A DNA stretch of 64,000 nt, from assembly GCA_029906195.1 (NCBI GenBank), contig JARWSJ010000001.1, positions 3,038,001 through 3,102,000 of the forward strand. The letters are read 5' to 3'. Below are positions 36,595 through 46,400 of this stretch, one piece after another; within the stretch, counting starts at the first letter, position 1; every line of letters begins with the position of its first letter. Both the position numbers and the translations under genes were made by a program. Below the pieces are notes generated by a model. That model made no database searches and was not told the origin of the DNA. It saw only the letters and a program-made list of their open reading frames with translations. The stretch is from Chitinophagaceae bacterium 26-R-25. GTDB taxonomy: Bacteria; Bacteroidota; Bacteroidia; Chitinophagales; Chitinophagaceae.

Positions 36595-37083
36595 ATGAAA
36601 AAAGTTAAATTTTTCAGGTTCTTAACCTTATTACTATGTTGTTGCATGTCTTTTGCAGTAATACACGCGCAAGAAGACGTAGTCAAGCAGCGCAGTTTTT
36701 TGAATGAATCTTTTAAACCACAAATAGATAGCTTAAAAAAGTTATACACTTCGCAAGGTTTTACGCTCTTACGCGAAGCTTCGATGGCTATGGAAAGTGA
36801 ATATGAGATGCCGGTGATTATGCCATTAACGCAAGGAGGAAATTATCAGTTTGTTTTTATTGGCGAGCCCGACTCCAAACTTTATGAAGTAAGGATGTTT
36901 GATTGGAACGAAAAACAGGTCATTTACAAAAAGAATATGTGGGGAGATGTTGACGGTAATATAATCACGTTTAATTACACATCCCAGTTCTCGGAATATC
37001 ACATGCTCAAACCGGTACAGGTTAACAAGAACAAGAAGAAAACTTTGAGCGGTTATGTGATGATGTTCAGGAGAACCAGTTAA
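36595..37083 (+). CDS. secreted protein of unknown function, 162 residues
   Basis: Start taken at the ATG at 36595, which gives a good signal peptide (MKKVKFFRFL...IHAQE). The mature part is about 137 residues with charged helices first (EDVVKQRSFLNESF) and then beta-like strands (YQFVFIGEPDSKLYEVRMFDW). It has no Cys in the mature part and no recognised motif, and looks periplasmic. A clear terminator follows at 37122. I do not recognise the family. Confidence 0.7.
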   Translation: MKKVKFFRFLTLLLCCCMSFAVIHAQEDVVKQRSFLNESFKPQIDSLKKLYTSQGFTLLREASMAMESEYEMPVIMPLTQGGNYQFVFIGEPDSKLYEVRMFDWNEKQVIYKKNMWGDVDGNIITFNYTSQFSEYHMLKPVQVNKNKKKTLSGYVMMFRRTS

Positions 37084-37121
37084 ATTGTCTCTGGTAAATT
37101 TTAAGATAAAAAAGAACAACG

Positions 37122-37150
37122 AGGTGATAGTTCTCTATCGCCTTTTTTTT
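37122..37150 (+). terminator. rho-independent terminator of the 162-residue protein gene
   Basis: A 9-bp stem (37122-37130 with 37135-37143, one G:T) with a TTCT loop and an eight-T tail. Confidence 0.82.
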
Positions 37151-37160
37151 ATGCCTGTAA

Positions 37161-37290
37161 GTGAGTAACTGAATGACTGAATAATTGAATGTCACATTCG
37201 ATCCGCCATTGCGAATTTCAACCACTCAGTTATTCAGTCATTCAGTTATTCGGTTATTCAGTTATGCAGTTATTCAGTTATTCGATTATT
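37161..37290. repeat. inverted repeat with ATAACTGA octad arms
   Basis: Left arm 37161-37192; right part 37224-37290 repeats TTCAGTTA eight or more times. The stop codon of the converging AI-2E permease gene (37270-37272) is inside the right part, so its last about six residues come from the repeat. Confidence 0.8.
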
Positions 37291-38364
37291 CTCTCCCTCC
37301 AGCCATAACGTAAACAACTTATACCCCAGCGACATTACCACTGCTCCGGTAAATAGTCCCATAAAACCTGAAAGCACAAAACCACCGACCGCTCCAAGGA
37401 ACACAACCAACATTGGCACCGGCGCGCCTTTGCCGAGCAACAAGGGTTTTAAAACGTTGTCAGACAAACCCACCAACAACAACCATATCGTTAGCAATGT
37501 AGCAGTCATTGTAGTTCCGGTGCTCCAGATGTATACGATGATGCATATGGAAATGGGCAAAATGCCTATTTGAATAATGGCAAGGATCAAACACAACAAT
37601 GTCCACAAACCGGCTGCGGGGATGCCTGCCAAAACAAAGCCGATCGCTGCTAATATGGTTTGAATAAAAGCCACGCCCAATATACCTTTCACCACATTGC
37701 GAATCGTAACCACTACAATAGAAGTAACGTCGATGGTGGAATTACTTCCCATTAACCGGTTAAAAAGATTTTTTGCAAATCTGCCTGTGGCGTCTGCGTA
37801 GGACAGAAATACGCCGCTGATAATAATGGAAAACGTAAACAAGAGTAACCCCTTTGCTGTGCTCGCCAGCAGACCGATAATAGATGTAAGGGCAGACCGC
37901 GTTTGTTTCGGATATTTTTTGGCAACCGTATCAAGTCCCTGCGATGCCTGTACCCATAGCTCGTGTGCCTTGTCGCCGATAAAGGGCCAGCCTTTCACAT
38001 TTTCACGTGGAGGTGGAAGTTGTACATTGCCTGCTTTATAGTCTGCAACAAACTCTTTTATTTCATCAGCGGTGGTAAAGCTTAACCATACAGCCGGCAC
38101 AATAAGAATACACAACAACAGCACCGTGATGATTACAGCCGCTCTTGTAGATTTCCCCTTTAGCGTTTTGGTAAGTTTTTGATGGGCAGGATACAGAACA
38201 ACAGCCAGTATGGCGGCCCATGCAATAGGATTTATAAACGGACTCAATATGCGAAAACACCAACTTATTAAAAGCGCAACAAGCAATAACTGGATGATTG
38301 TGTTGAACAACTGTGAAGTTGAAACAGACTTAACAGGCCTGGAAGTGTCGTTACTCATGTCCAT
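37270..38364 (-). CDS. AI-2E family transporter (membrane permease)
   Basis: A 364-residue integral membrane protein from the ATG at 38364. Several hydrophobic segments sit at both ends (LFNTIIQLLLVALLISWC, AAVIITVLLLCILIVPAVW and VPMLVVFLGAVGGFVLSG), with a periplasmic or cytoplasmic central domain (about 95-160), the plan of the AI-2E/YdiK family. These proteins export or import small molecules, some being Na+/H+ antiporters; the name does not prove autoinducer transport. The last residues (NNRITE) and the stop come from the octad repeat. Starts upstream of 38364 would use TTG. Confidence 0.88.
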   Translation of the reverse strand: MDMSNDTSRPVKSVSTSQLFNTIIQLLLVALLISWCFRILSPFINPIAWAAILAVVLYPAHQKLTKTLKGKSTRAAVIITVLLLCILIVPAVWLSFTTADEIKEFVADYKAGNVQLPPPRENVKGWPFIGDKAHELWVQASQGLDTVAKKYPKQTRSALTSIIGLLASTAKGLLLFTFSIIISGVFLSYADATGRFAKNLFNRLMGSNSTIDVTSIVVVTIRNVVKGILGVAFIQTILAAIGFVLAGIPAAGLWTLLCLILAIIQIGILPISICIIVYIWSTGTTMTATLLTIWLLLVGLSDNVLKPLLLGKGAPVPMLVVFLGAVGGFVLSGFMGLFTGAVVMSLGYKLFTLWLEGENNRITE

Positions 38365-38488
38365 TGTGCAGGTTTTATGACTCAATTCAGTTGAAGACAA
38401 AGCCTACAATTTAAAACTACAAAACGCTTTGGAAAGCGCATTGGTTGTTGCACATGTAACAGTAAAACGAAAGGTTAAACGCCGTGGG

Positions 38489-38595
38489 CAATAACTGAAT
38501 AACTGAGTAACTGAATAACTGAGTGTCCAACAGTCGTAACTCAAAATGGAAAATCAACCATTCAATTATTCAGTTACTCAGTTATTCAGTTATTG
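38489..38595. repeat. inverted repeat with ATAACTGA octad arms
   Basis: The arms 38489-38523 and 38561-38595 match at 33 of 35 positions (first 30 exact). The left arm reads ATAACTGA, ATAACTGA, GTAACTGA, ATAACTGA. Located in the divergent spacer between the AI-2E permease and the M14 peptidase. Confidence 0.85.
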
Positions 38596-38623
38596 TTTAT
38601 TTTGCGAGATCACAAACCAGCAC

Positions 38624-40354
38624 ATGAAGAAAGCTTTTATTCTACTCACTCTATGCATAACCGCCGTGGCAATGCAGGCGCAAAAATTCCCAACCGTATT
38701 TGAAAACAGCAACGGCAAACAAACCGCTACCTACTTTGAAACGATCGAATATTACAAAAAGCTAAAAGCTGCGTTTCCCACGCTCTCCATCAAAACCTTT
38801 GATACCACGGATGCCGGCTATCCGCTGCATCTTGTCCTTTTCAGCAAAGACAAAAAATTTGATCCCAGGCAATGGCACAATCAACACAAGGTGGTGGTGC
38901 TGGTAAACAATGGCATACACCCGGGTGAGCCGGATGGAATTGATGCCAGCATGATGTTGATCAGGGACCTGGCAACCAATAAAATTGCAGCTGCAGACAA
39001 TGTCGTATTTGCTATTATTCCGGTGTACAATATTGGAGGCTGCCTTAACCGTGGCAGTTCTTCAAGGGTGAATCAGAATGGACCTGAAGAATATGGATTC
39101 AGAGGCAATTCAGAGAATCTTGACCTGAACCGTGACTTTATAAAAAACGATTCGCGTGATGCGATTTCATTTACCCATATTTTTCAATGGTTGCAGCCGG
39201 ATATTTTCCTTGACAATCATGTGAGCGACGGCGCAGACTATCAGCACACGATGACCTTGCTGACTACACAACACAATAAGCTTGGCGGTGAAACCGGCGC
39301 TTTTGTCCACAACACATTCGAGCCTGTTTTGTATAAGAGCATGTCGGCTAAAAAATGGGACATGATCCCTTATGTTAATTTCGAAGATGGTGATCCCGAC
39401 AAGGGCTGGGATGCTTACTACGACCCTCCCCGCTACAGCAGTGGTTATGCGGCACTTTTTCAAACCATTGCTTTTGTGCCGGAAACACACATGCTAAAGC
39501 CTTATGCAGACAGAGTGAAGAGCACTTATGCATTTATGCAAACCATCATGGAGCAATCATCTTTGTTTGCCAACGATATTATTTCAAAAAGAAAAGCGGA
39601 CATAGAAAACGACAAGAAGAAAAAAGACTTTGTAGTTAGCTGGGCCGTTGATACAACAAGGTTTGAGCAAGTACTTTTCAAAGGCTACCAAACAAATACC
39701 AAAACAAGCGACATCACCGGTTTGCCACGCATGTTCTATGATCATACAAAACCTTTTGAAAAGCAGGTGAAATTCTACAATACGTTCAACCCTATTGTCA
39801 CCATTCAAAAGCCGTCTGCATATATCATTCCGCAAGGTTGGCATGAAGCAATAGACCGTTTGAAAAACAACGGCGTGGAATTAAAACGCTTAACAAAAGA
39901 TACAACACTCACTGTGGAGTTTTATCACGTTGATGATTATAAAAGCATGCCCAAGGCTTACGAAAAGCATCACCGGAATTTTGATCTTGTCATCAGCAAA
40001 CGCACGCAGCAGGTACATTTCGTGAAGGGTGACTATATTATTTACACCGGCCAACGCAGCGACAGGTACATCGTTGAAACGCTTGAACCGCAAGGCGACG
40101 ACAGCTTCTTCAGCTGGAATTTCTTTGATGCAATTTTACAACAGAAAGAATGGTACAGTGATTATCGTTTGGAAGATGTTGCGGCTACACTTTTGCAACA
40201 ACATCCTGAAATAAAACAGGCCTTGGAAGAAAAGAAAAAATCAGATCCGCAGCTTGCTGCAAATGCAAAAGCACAGTTGCAGTTTGTGTACATGCACTCG
40301 CCTTATTACGAGTCGGCACACTTGAGAATTCCGGTATTCCGAGTAACTGAATAA
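38624..40354 (+). CDS. secreted M14-family zinc carboxypeptidase
   Basis: A 576-residue protein from the ATG at 38624 (signal peptide MKKAFILLTLCI...MQAQ). The zinc site is present: HPGE with His99 and Glu102, a later His199 (LDNHVSDG), an Arg in LNRDF, and catalytic Glu287 (VPETHM). It should be an active carboxypeptidase-like enzyme in the periplasm or outside. The C-terminal about 250 residues form a beta-rich extension of unclear role. The final codons (GTA ACT GAA TAA) are the start of an octad repeat arm. A start upstream at 38546 lies in the repeat and is rejected. Confidence 0.9.
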   Translation: MKKAFILLTLCITAVAMQAQKFPTVFENSNGKQTATYFETIEYYKKLKAAFPTLSIKTFDTTDAGYPLHLVLFSKDKKFDPRQWHNQHKVVVLVNNGIHPGEPDGIDASMMLIRDLATNKIAAADNVVFAIIPVYNIGGCLNRGSSSRVNQNGPEEYGFRGNSENLDLNRDFIKNDSRDAISFTHIFQWLQPDIFLDNHVSDGADYQHTMTLLTTQHNKLGGETGAFVHNTFEPVLYKSMSAKKWDMIPYVNFEDGDPDKGWDAYYDPPRYSSGYAALFQTIAFVPETHMLKPYADRVKSTYAFMQTIMEQSSLFANDIISKRKADIENDKKKKDFVVSWAVDTTRFEQVLFKGYQTNTKTSDITGLPRMFYDHTKPFEKQVKFYNTFNPIVTIQKPSAYIIPQGWHEAIDRLKNNGVELKRLTKDTTLTVEFYHVDDYKSMPKAYEKHHRNFDLVISKRTQQVHFVKGDYIIYTGQRSDRYIVETLEPQGDDSFFSWNFFDAILQQKEWYSDYRLEDVAATLLQQHPEIKQALEEKKKSDPQLAANAKAQLQFVYMHSPYYESAHLRIPVFRVTE

Positions 40355-40440
40355 CTGAATGACTGAATAACTGAGTCGTCGAAATTTGTAATGTAAAATC
40401 TAAAATAGACATTCAGTTATTCAGTTATTATTCTATTGAG
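40341..40440. repeat. palindrome shared by the 3' ends of converging genes
   Basis: The left arm 40341-40376 (GTAACTGA words) contains the M14 peptidase stop; the right arm 40411-40440 contains the sprA stop on the other strand. One hairpin thus closes both genes. Confidence 0.85.
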
Positions 40441-43400
40441 CCAGCGAGATCCTTATCTGCAGCCCGCCTCGTGTTGTTGTTATCGGAACAGATTGTGAAA
40501 CCTTTGGCTCTGTTCGTCTTTGGTCGAAATACAATTTCACATTGATGCGGTTGTTCAATACGTAATCTATAGACGGTGAAATAGTGATCACTTTTTGTCC
40601 GGATGTTGGCAACGCCGTATTCTGATCCAGGCGGCTGTTTGCGGTGGCATCATCACGGATACTGAAATCAATCCGGAGGTTAAGGTCATTCTGCAATTTC
40701 TTCGATGACTCTTTCTGTCCCGGCAGTTTCAATTTAAACGGCATTGGCAAACCTCTTTTTCTCCAACCAAATCCGAATGTAAATTCAGTTGAACGTGCTT
40801 CCGCCAACTGGTAATCGACGAGGCTCAAGCTGAGGCTACGACTCTTCTTATAACCAAAGCTGGTTGACACCTGGTTTATCATTTGTACATCAACATTAAA
40901 CAGTGGCGCAAACGCTTCCGAGATAGTAATATTTGGTACGAGAAAATAAGGAATAAAGTTGCCACTCAAAGTATCAATAAATCCAGGATAATTGAAATTC
41001 CGCGGATCCTCGTATAGCAAGTTGCTGTTAAAGCTGTTCATGCTTAGCGTACCGTTATAAGCATGGTTGATCGTAACATTTGAGAATATTTTTTCCAGTC
41101 CCGGAATACGCGTTAATCCGTTGTAAGTAAGCGACCAATTTGGTTTTGGTATATAACCGCCAAAAGGATTCGATCGTATGTTCGGGTTGTCAGTTTTTAC
41201 CAACGCGATACTCATAGGATCCTTTTTGGTGTATGCTGCCACAAACGCAGGGATCAATACATCCTGCGAATACTTTCCATAACCCTTGTAGTAACCATCT
41301 GGTTGTTGTGAGCCAGAGTAAGGATTTTCTGTTCCCAAACGTTTCGAAATGACGATACGATTATTCTCAAATGTTTGGAAAGCCTCGGTGATTTCGTTCG
41401 GTTTAAAAGGTTCGAACAAAGTTTGGAATGATATAAACGAGACACTGAAACTACCGGAGTTATAAGGACTCAATCGCACAAAATTTCCGGTACCTACTGT
41501 ATCCTTATAAAGCTCGCTGTATGTTTTACCAAATGTTTTATTCAGGCTCACATCAATAACAAGATCACGAACCGGAATCAATTGTGCAGTGATATTCAAT
41601 CGCTGGTTATAATCCTGTCGGTTCAGGTTGTTGAACAATGGATCTTTTGTAAACAGCCCCCGCTTCGCAAAATCATTGACAAAGGCCGTATCCGGCTGTT
41701 GGCCAAATACATATCCCCAACCCGGTGCAAAATTATTTTTCCAGTTCATACCCAAAAACTGCGTACTGTCGGTATAACCTGCCAATGTCGTATTGCCAAT
41801 CTCAGAGTATTGAACCGATACCTTCTTAACAGATGTAAGGATCCTTCCGATCACTTTCACAAACGTATTCAGTTGTGGCAAGTCATTTTGATTAGGTTTA
41901 TTGATCGTTCTTCTTCTCGTTGTATCATTTGGATTTCTTGGTACCGGTGGCTTGTTATTGCCCGGTTTTGGCGCGTTCCAATCCAACGCCCGCAAATACC
42001 TCGACTTATTATAAAGCTTGGTAAAATCCAGGTCACCGGTAAAGTTGATGTCCCTTGAGTTGGATATCATGTTGCCCATGTTCTTTGCAAACGCGTCAAG
42101 TGAAGCAGCCAGCCAGTTGTATTTTGCGCTGTAGCTTGCTCGAACAGTTGTCCAATCCAATGCCGGTATTTTGGCCATCGGCAATGTATAAGTTAGCGTT
42201 GCGGTTTGGTTGTAATTGGTGTTTCTTCCGCCTTTCCAGAAGTTGTTCCACATACGCTCTCTTTCATATTTAGTCAAGCGACCACTGTCTTCATCTACCC
42301 TCGCATTATTTACCGCAGAGAAATCCAGGTTCAATGACCTTGAAAAATCCCAACGCAGATTATAGTATCTGTCAAACGTAAAATATTTGTTGAACGTTTC
42401 CGGAATCACATTCTTGGGACCTCCTACGTTTCTTGGCCGGAACGCAGCAAACTGCCTGTTCACATCTGCCCTGAAGCTTAATAAAGATGGTGTTGGATTT
42501 AAATTGAAATCCCTGATCAAACCATACCAGTTACTTTTGGTGCGGAATTCTTTTTTGAACGGCTCCCAGAATTTCGGCTGTCCGGCATAGTTATATCCAA
42601 GTCCAGCCCTGTGTTTTATAGTTTCATCACTTTCTACAAGCGGACTATGGTGTTCTTCTTGTGTATAGGAATAACTTACGTCAAAGTTTTCAGGGCTCCA
42701 GATACGTTGCTTCCTACCGGTTGTGTTCATATACTTTACGTTGGTAAAGCTGATCGTTTTTAAAGTACGAACCTCTACCGCATCTTCCCGGATGGAATCT
42801 TTGATTTGTGATGGAGCCGCGGCCAATTTATCTTTCAATTTTATATCAAGGTCATATGGATCGTATTCCGGCATGCTCACTGTTTGCGAATAACCGGCAT
42901 ACACAGGAATTGACATAGACGCTTTCTTTGGAAGCAGTTTACCCAATTCGAGATTGGTGGCCGCATCAAACTGTGTTGTCTGGTTCATCGACCGTTCGTT
43001 TACACGCTGCTCCAAGGTTCCAAAGCCAATGCTCTTAACACCGCCCGAAAAAGATAGTGAACCCAGGTCCGCCAGTTTTATATCAACCCTGCCAAGGGCC
43101 GCATAACCGCCTTTCTCATTTAATTTGGAAAGCCTTAATTCATTCACCCAAATTTCCGTACTGGCGGTTGCAAGTTTTACGTTATTTACCCCAACAAAGA
43201 AGCCTCTCACTTCACCCAGGTTCGGGTTACCAATAATTCCGTATACCTGGCCATTTGGCTGCACTTCCTTATAGTAAATATCAACGTTCGAATTATTGTT
43301 TCTATTGATCTTCAATTTTGTCAATGCATTAAGATCAATATCCAGATTATTTAACGTCGGCCATATGAGTGTGTCAACCTTTACTCCGGGTTGTGTAATT

Positions 43401-46400
43401 TTCAACGGAATTCTTACTTCATAATAGTTGCTTACAAAATCGGCGCCCAGCCTGATCACAGCGTACAAGTCGTTATCTGCAACCGGTACATTTTGGGCGG
43501 CTTCTGCGTGTACAAACATTTCCAGGCGACCATACTGGCGCAAATCCATGTTCATTGTTTTGAACACACCTCTGGATTCTCCTCTGGGCAGATTATACAC
43601 CTGCATGCTCAGTGCCTGCTCGTTCTGTAACAAGGCAACGTTATTGTTACTCAAAGTTTGCTGGCGTTCAACACCGGGAGGCGTTACATATGGTATTGGT
43701 AACCTGTTGCTGTTTTCTTCTACGTTCACCGCAAGCACGTTGAATGTAGTTGTTGAGTTTGAAGGCAACGGTGTATAAGTTCCAGTTGTATCAATTACGT
43801 AAGTAAATCCGCGCCACTGGTTACGTACCAATTCAAGTTTTGCGAAACGGCAAACCAATGAATCTTCAAAACCAGTCATGAACATACGGATGAAACGTAT
43901 GGATTTGAAGTCTGGGATATTTCCTATTTTTTGCTGATACTGGTCAATCGGAATGCGGAACAAATACCAGGTTTCTTCCATGGCACCGGGATTGCTCGGC
44001 ATGAAAGTCCTTTTGTCTGTGATGAAGTTCTGACCAACAACGAAAGAGTTTTCACTCAGGTCAACGCGGTATTGGAAATATTCTTCGAGCTCGTTCAACG
44101 TATTATCCTTGTTCAGATCTTCCTGATCCGGTGTAAGTGTATAGGCCGTTGTAGTTGAACCGGTTGCAATTGGCGAGTTGCCCTGCGGGCTGTTGATGTT
44201 TTTATAACGTGCAAGGATATCTGATTTCGCCTGGTCGTAAGCGGCATCGCGGTAACCTCTAAAGTTATCGCCTGCAGGATCATTGAATGCCATTTGGAAT
44301 ATCGGAGAACCCGCACCATACAAAGCAGCCAGCTGGTTAAGGTATGGCTGGAACTTTGTTCGCTCCTGTTCGTCTGTCAAACCATCAAGACCAACGTCCT
44401 GGAATTCACGGTCATTCGGGTCATTACTGAATGCATTGGTTACCTGGATCGGGTTGCCGGGAACATGTCCCCAATTGCTCGAATCCAGTTCTGCCGGTAT
44501 GTTTGGCGTAGGCAATCCATTTTCGAAAAAACGCTTACCATCTTTCAAAATGTCTTCTGAAATATTACCAAGGTTGAAATACAATTGTCCGCCGCTACTG
44601 TTCCTGTTTTTCAGGAATGGGTCCTGCATCCAGAATTCAATGTATTCTACGTTACCTGTTTCAAAATCAGTTTGATCAATGTTCCGCATGATACCGCCCC
44701 AGCGTTGCTTTGGATTTGGCAATTTACCGTTGGCCGTCATGTTAGGATCAAAGTTGTATGGTCCTTTATCTGTTGGGTAATATGAAACGTCGAAGGTTAT
44801 AAGTTGTGATTGGCCGAAATCAACTGTTTTTGCGGGATAGATATCTCCCTGCAAAACCGCACGCACCGTCGGATCACCAAGATTGGTTCCTTTCACCGGA
44901 TTGTTTGGAGATTTTGGGTCCTGCAAATTCGGCTCAATATTATACCATGCGATTTTTGAACGATTGTATCCGTATCGGAGATCGTTTGTTAGGCCTGATT
45001 CCGGGAACAGGTTATTGCCCTGCGGTGTAGATGCCAATGCCCAGTTGGTTAGTGGGAAACGCAAGTCGATGCTGTTACGCGTTCCTTCAAAGTCATCTAT
45101 ATAAATAAGACCATTGTTGCCTTTACCGATTTGTGGCGGGTGACCGGGTTTTAGCAAAGCGCCTTCTCCGTAAGCAGTAATGGTACTCATTTCATTGCTG
45201 TTGTAAAAAGGCAGTTTATTCAACCACTTGGTGATTTTCGGCACTTCGGATCTGTAATTGAAGTCGAGGCCGTACATGGTATTCCGTATCGGGTCCTCGC
45301 TATAGTTCATTTTGTTAAAGTATGGACGCTCGCCAAGCCTCACCAATGAACCTCCAATATTGAAGGATTCCTTCGCCGTATTTTTTACCTGGTAGTCCAG
45401 GCGCAATCCAAGATAATTCCGTTGTTGCAAACCAAAATTGGCGTTGTTCTCAAACTGCACATTTACCGGGATACCTGAATTCGTGATGGCATTATTAATG
45501 ACTTTAACCGTTCCAAGGTTATAGTCCACTACGTAATCCACGTTTTCCACCAAGGTTCGTCCGCCGGCTGTTACTGTAACGGAACCTTGCGGCACATTGA
45601 ATGCGCCCAGCGAAATATCTGAAGAAGCCGAGCCTTTTGCGGTACCACTGATGAGGAACCGGTCGAGGTTCGCATAGGTTTTTGCGATCTCTTTGATCGT
45701 ATCGTACAGCGGTTTAAAAATGTATTTATCCTTCATCTCCTGTGGAGCGCCCTGGAATGCTATGCTGTCAAGGTCGCGGCCAAAAGGCTGGAGCAAAGGA
45801 AAAATGACTCTGGCCTGGCTTGAAATAATGGTGAATCCTTCGATATAGTCAAACCTGCCATCCGGCTGCGGGTCACGGTTATTGTTTAATCGATCGAGGT
45901 TCAATAAAGTAATAAGCGGCAACCCGGATTTTGGACCTTCCGGCAAATATCGTTTCTTACCCAAACTTGGCTGTTCATACAAAACATTCAGGTCGAAATC
46001 GGTTGGCTGCACACTTGACAAATAACTTCCGTCTTTTGTACGCAGTGCATAAACGTTTTTCATCATCAGCTGCCACAGCGGGATATTCGTTCTTTGGGAA
46101 GTTGCCTTCAACAATTTCAGGAACAATACTTTTTGGTTGGCTTTTCCGGCTGTAGTGTCTGGTGGAACGTCCGTTGAAAACTCACCCACCTGGTAGGTCT
46201 TTCCATTATAGCTATATTGAAAAGCTATTCCCAAAACTTCATCTGCCTGCAAGGGTTGGTTCAATGATAAAAACCCGACTTGCGGGTTAAAGAAATATTC
46301 GCTTGCGTTCAGCTTACGGGCAAATGTTTTTTCAAAATCCTGTACCGGCTGCAATCCCATTCCAGACAGAACGGTCGTTACGGTTGATGAATTACGGCTG

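Noticed and set aside
38546-38623. Longer start for the M14 peptidase
   Set aside because: The extra 26 codons translate the octad repeat arm; the ATG at 38624 gives a proper signal peptide.
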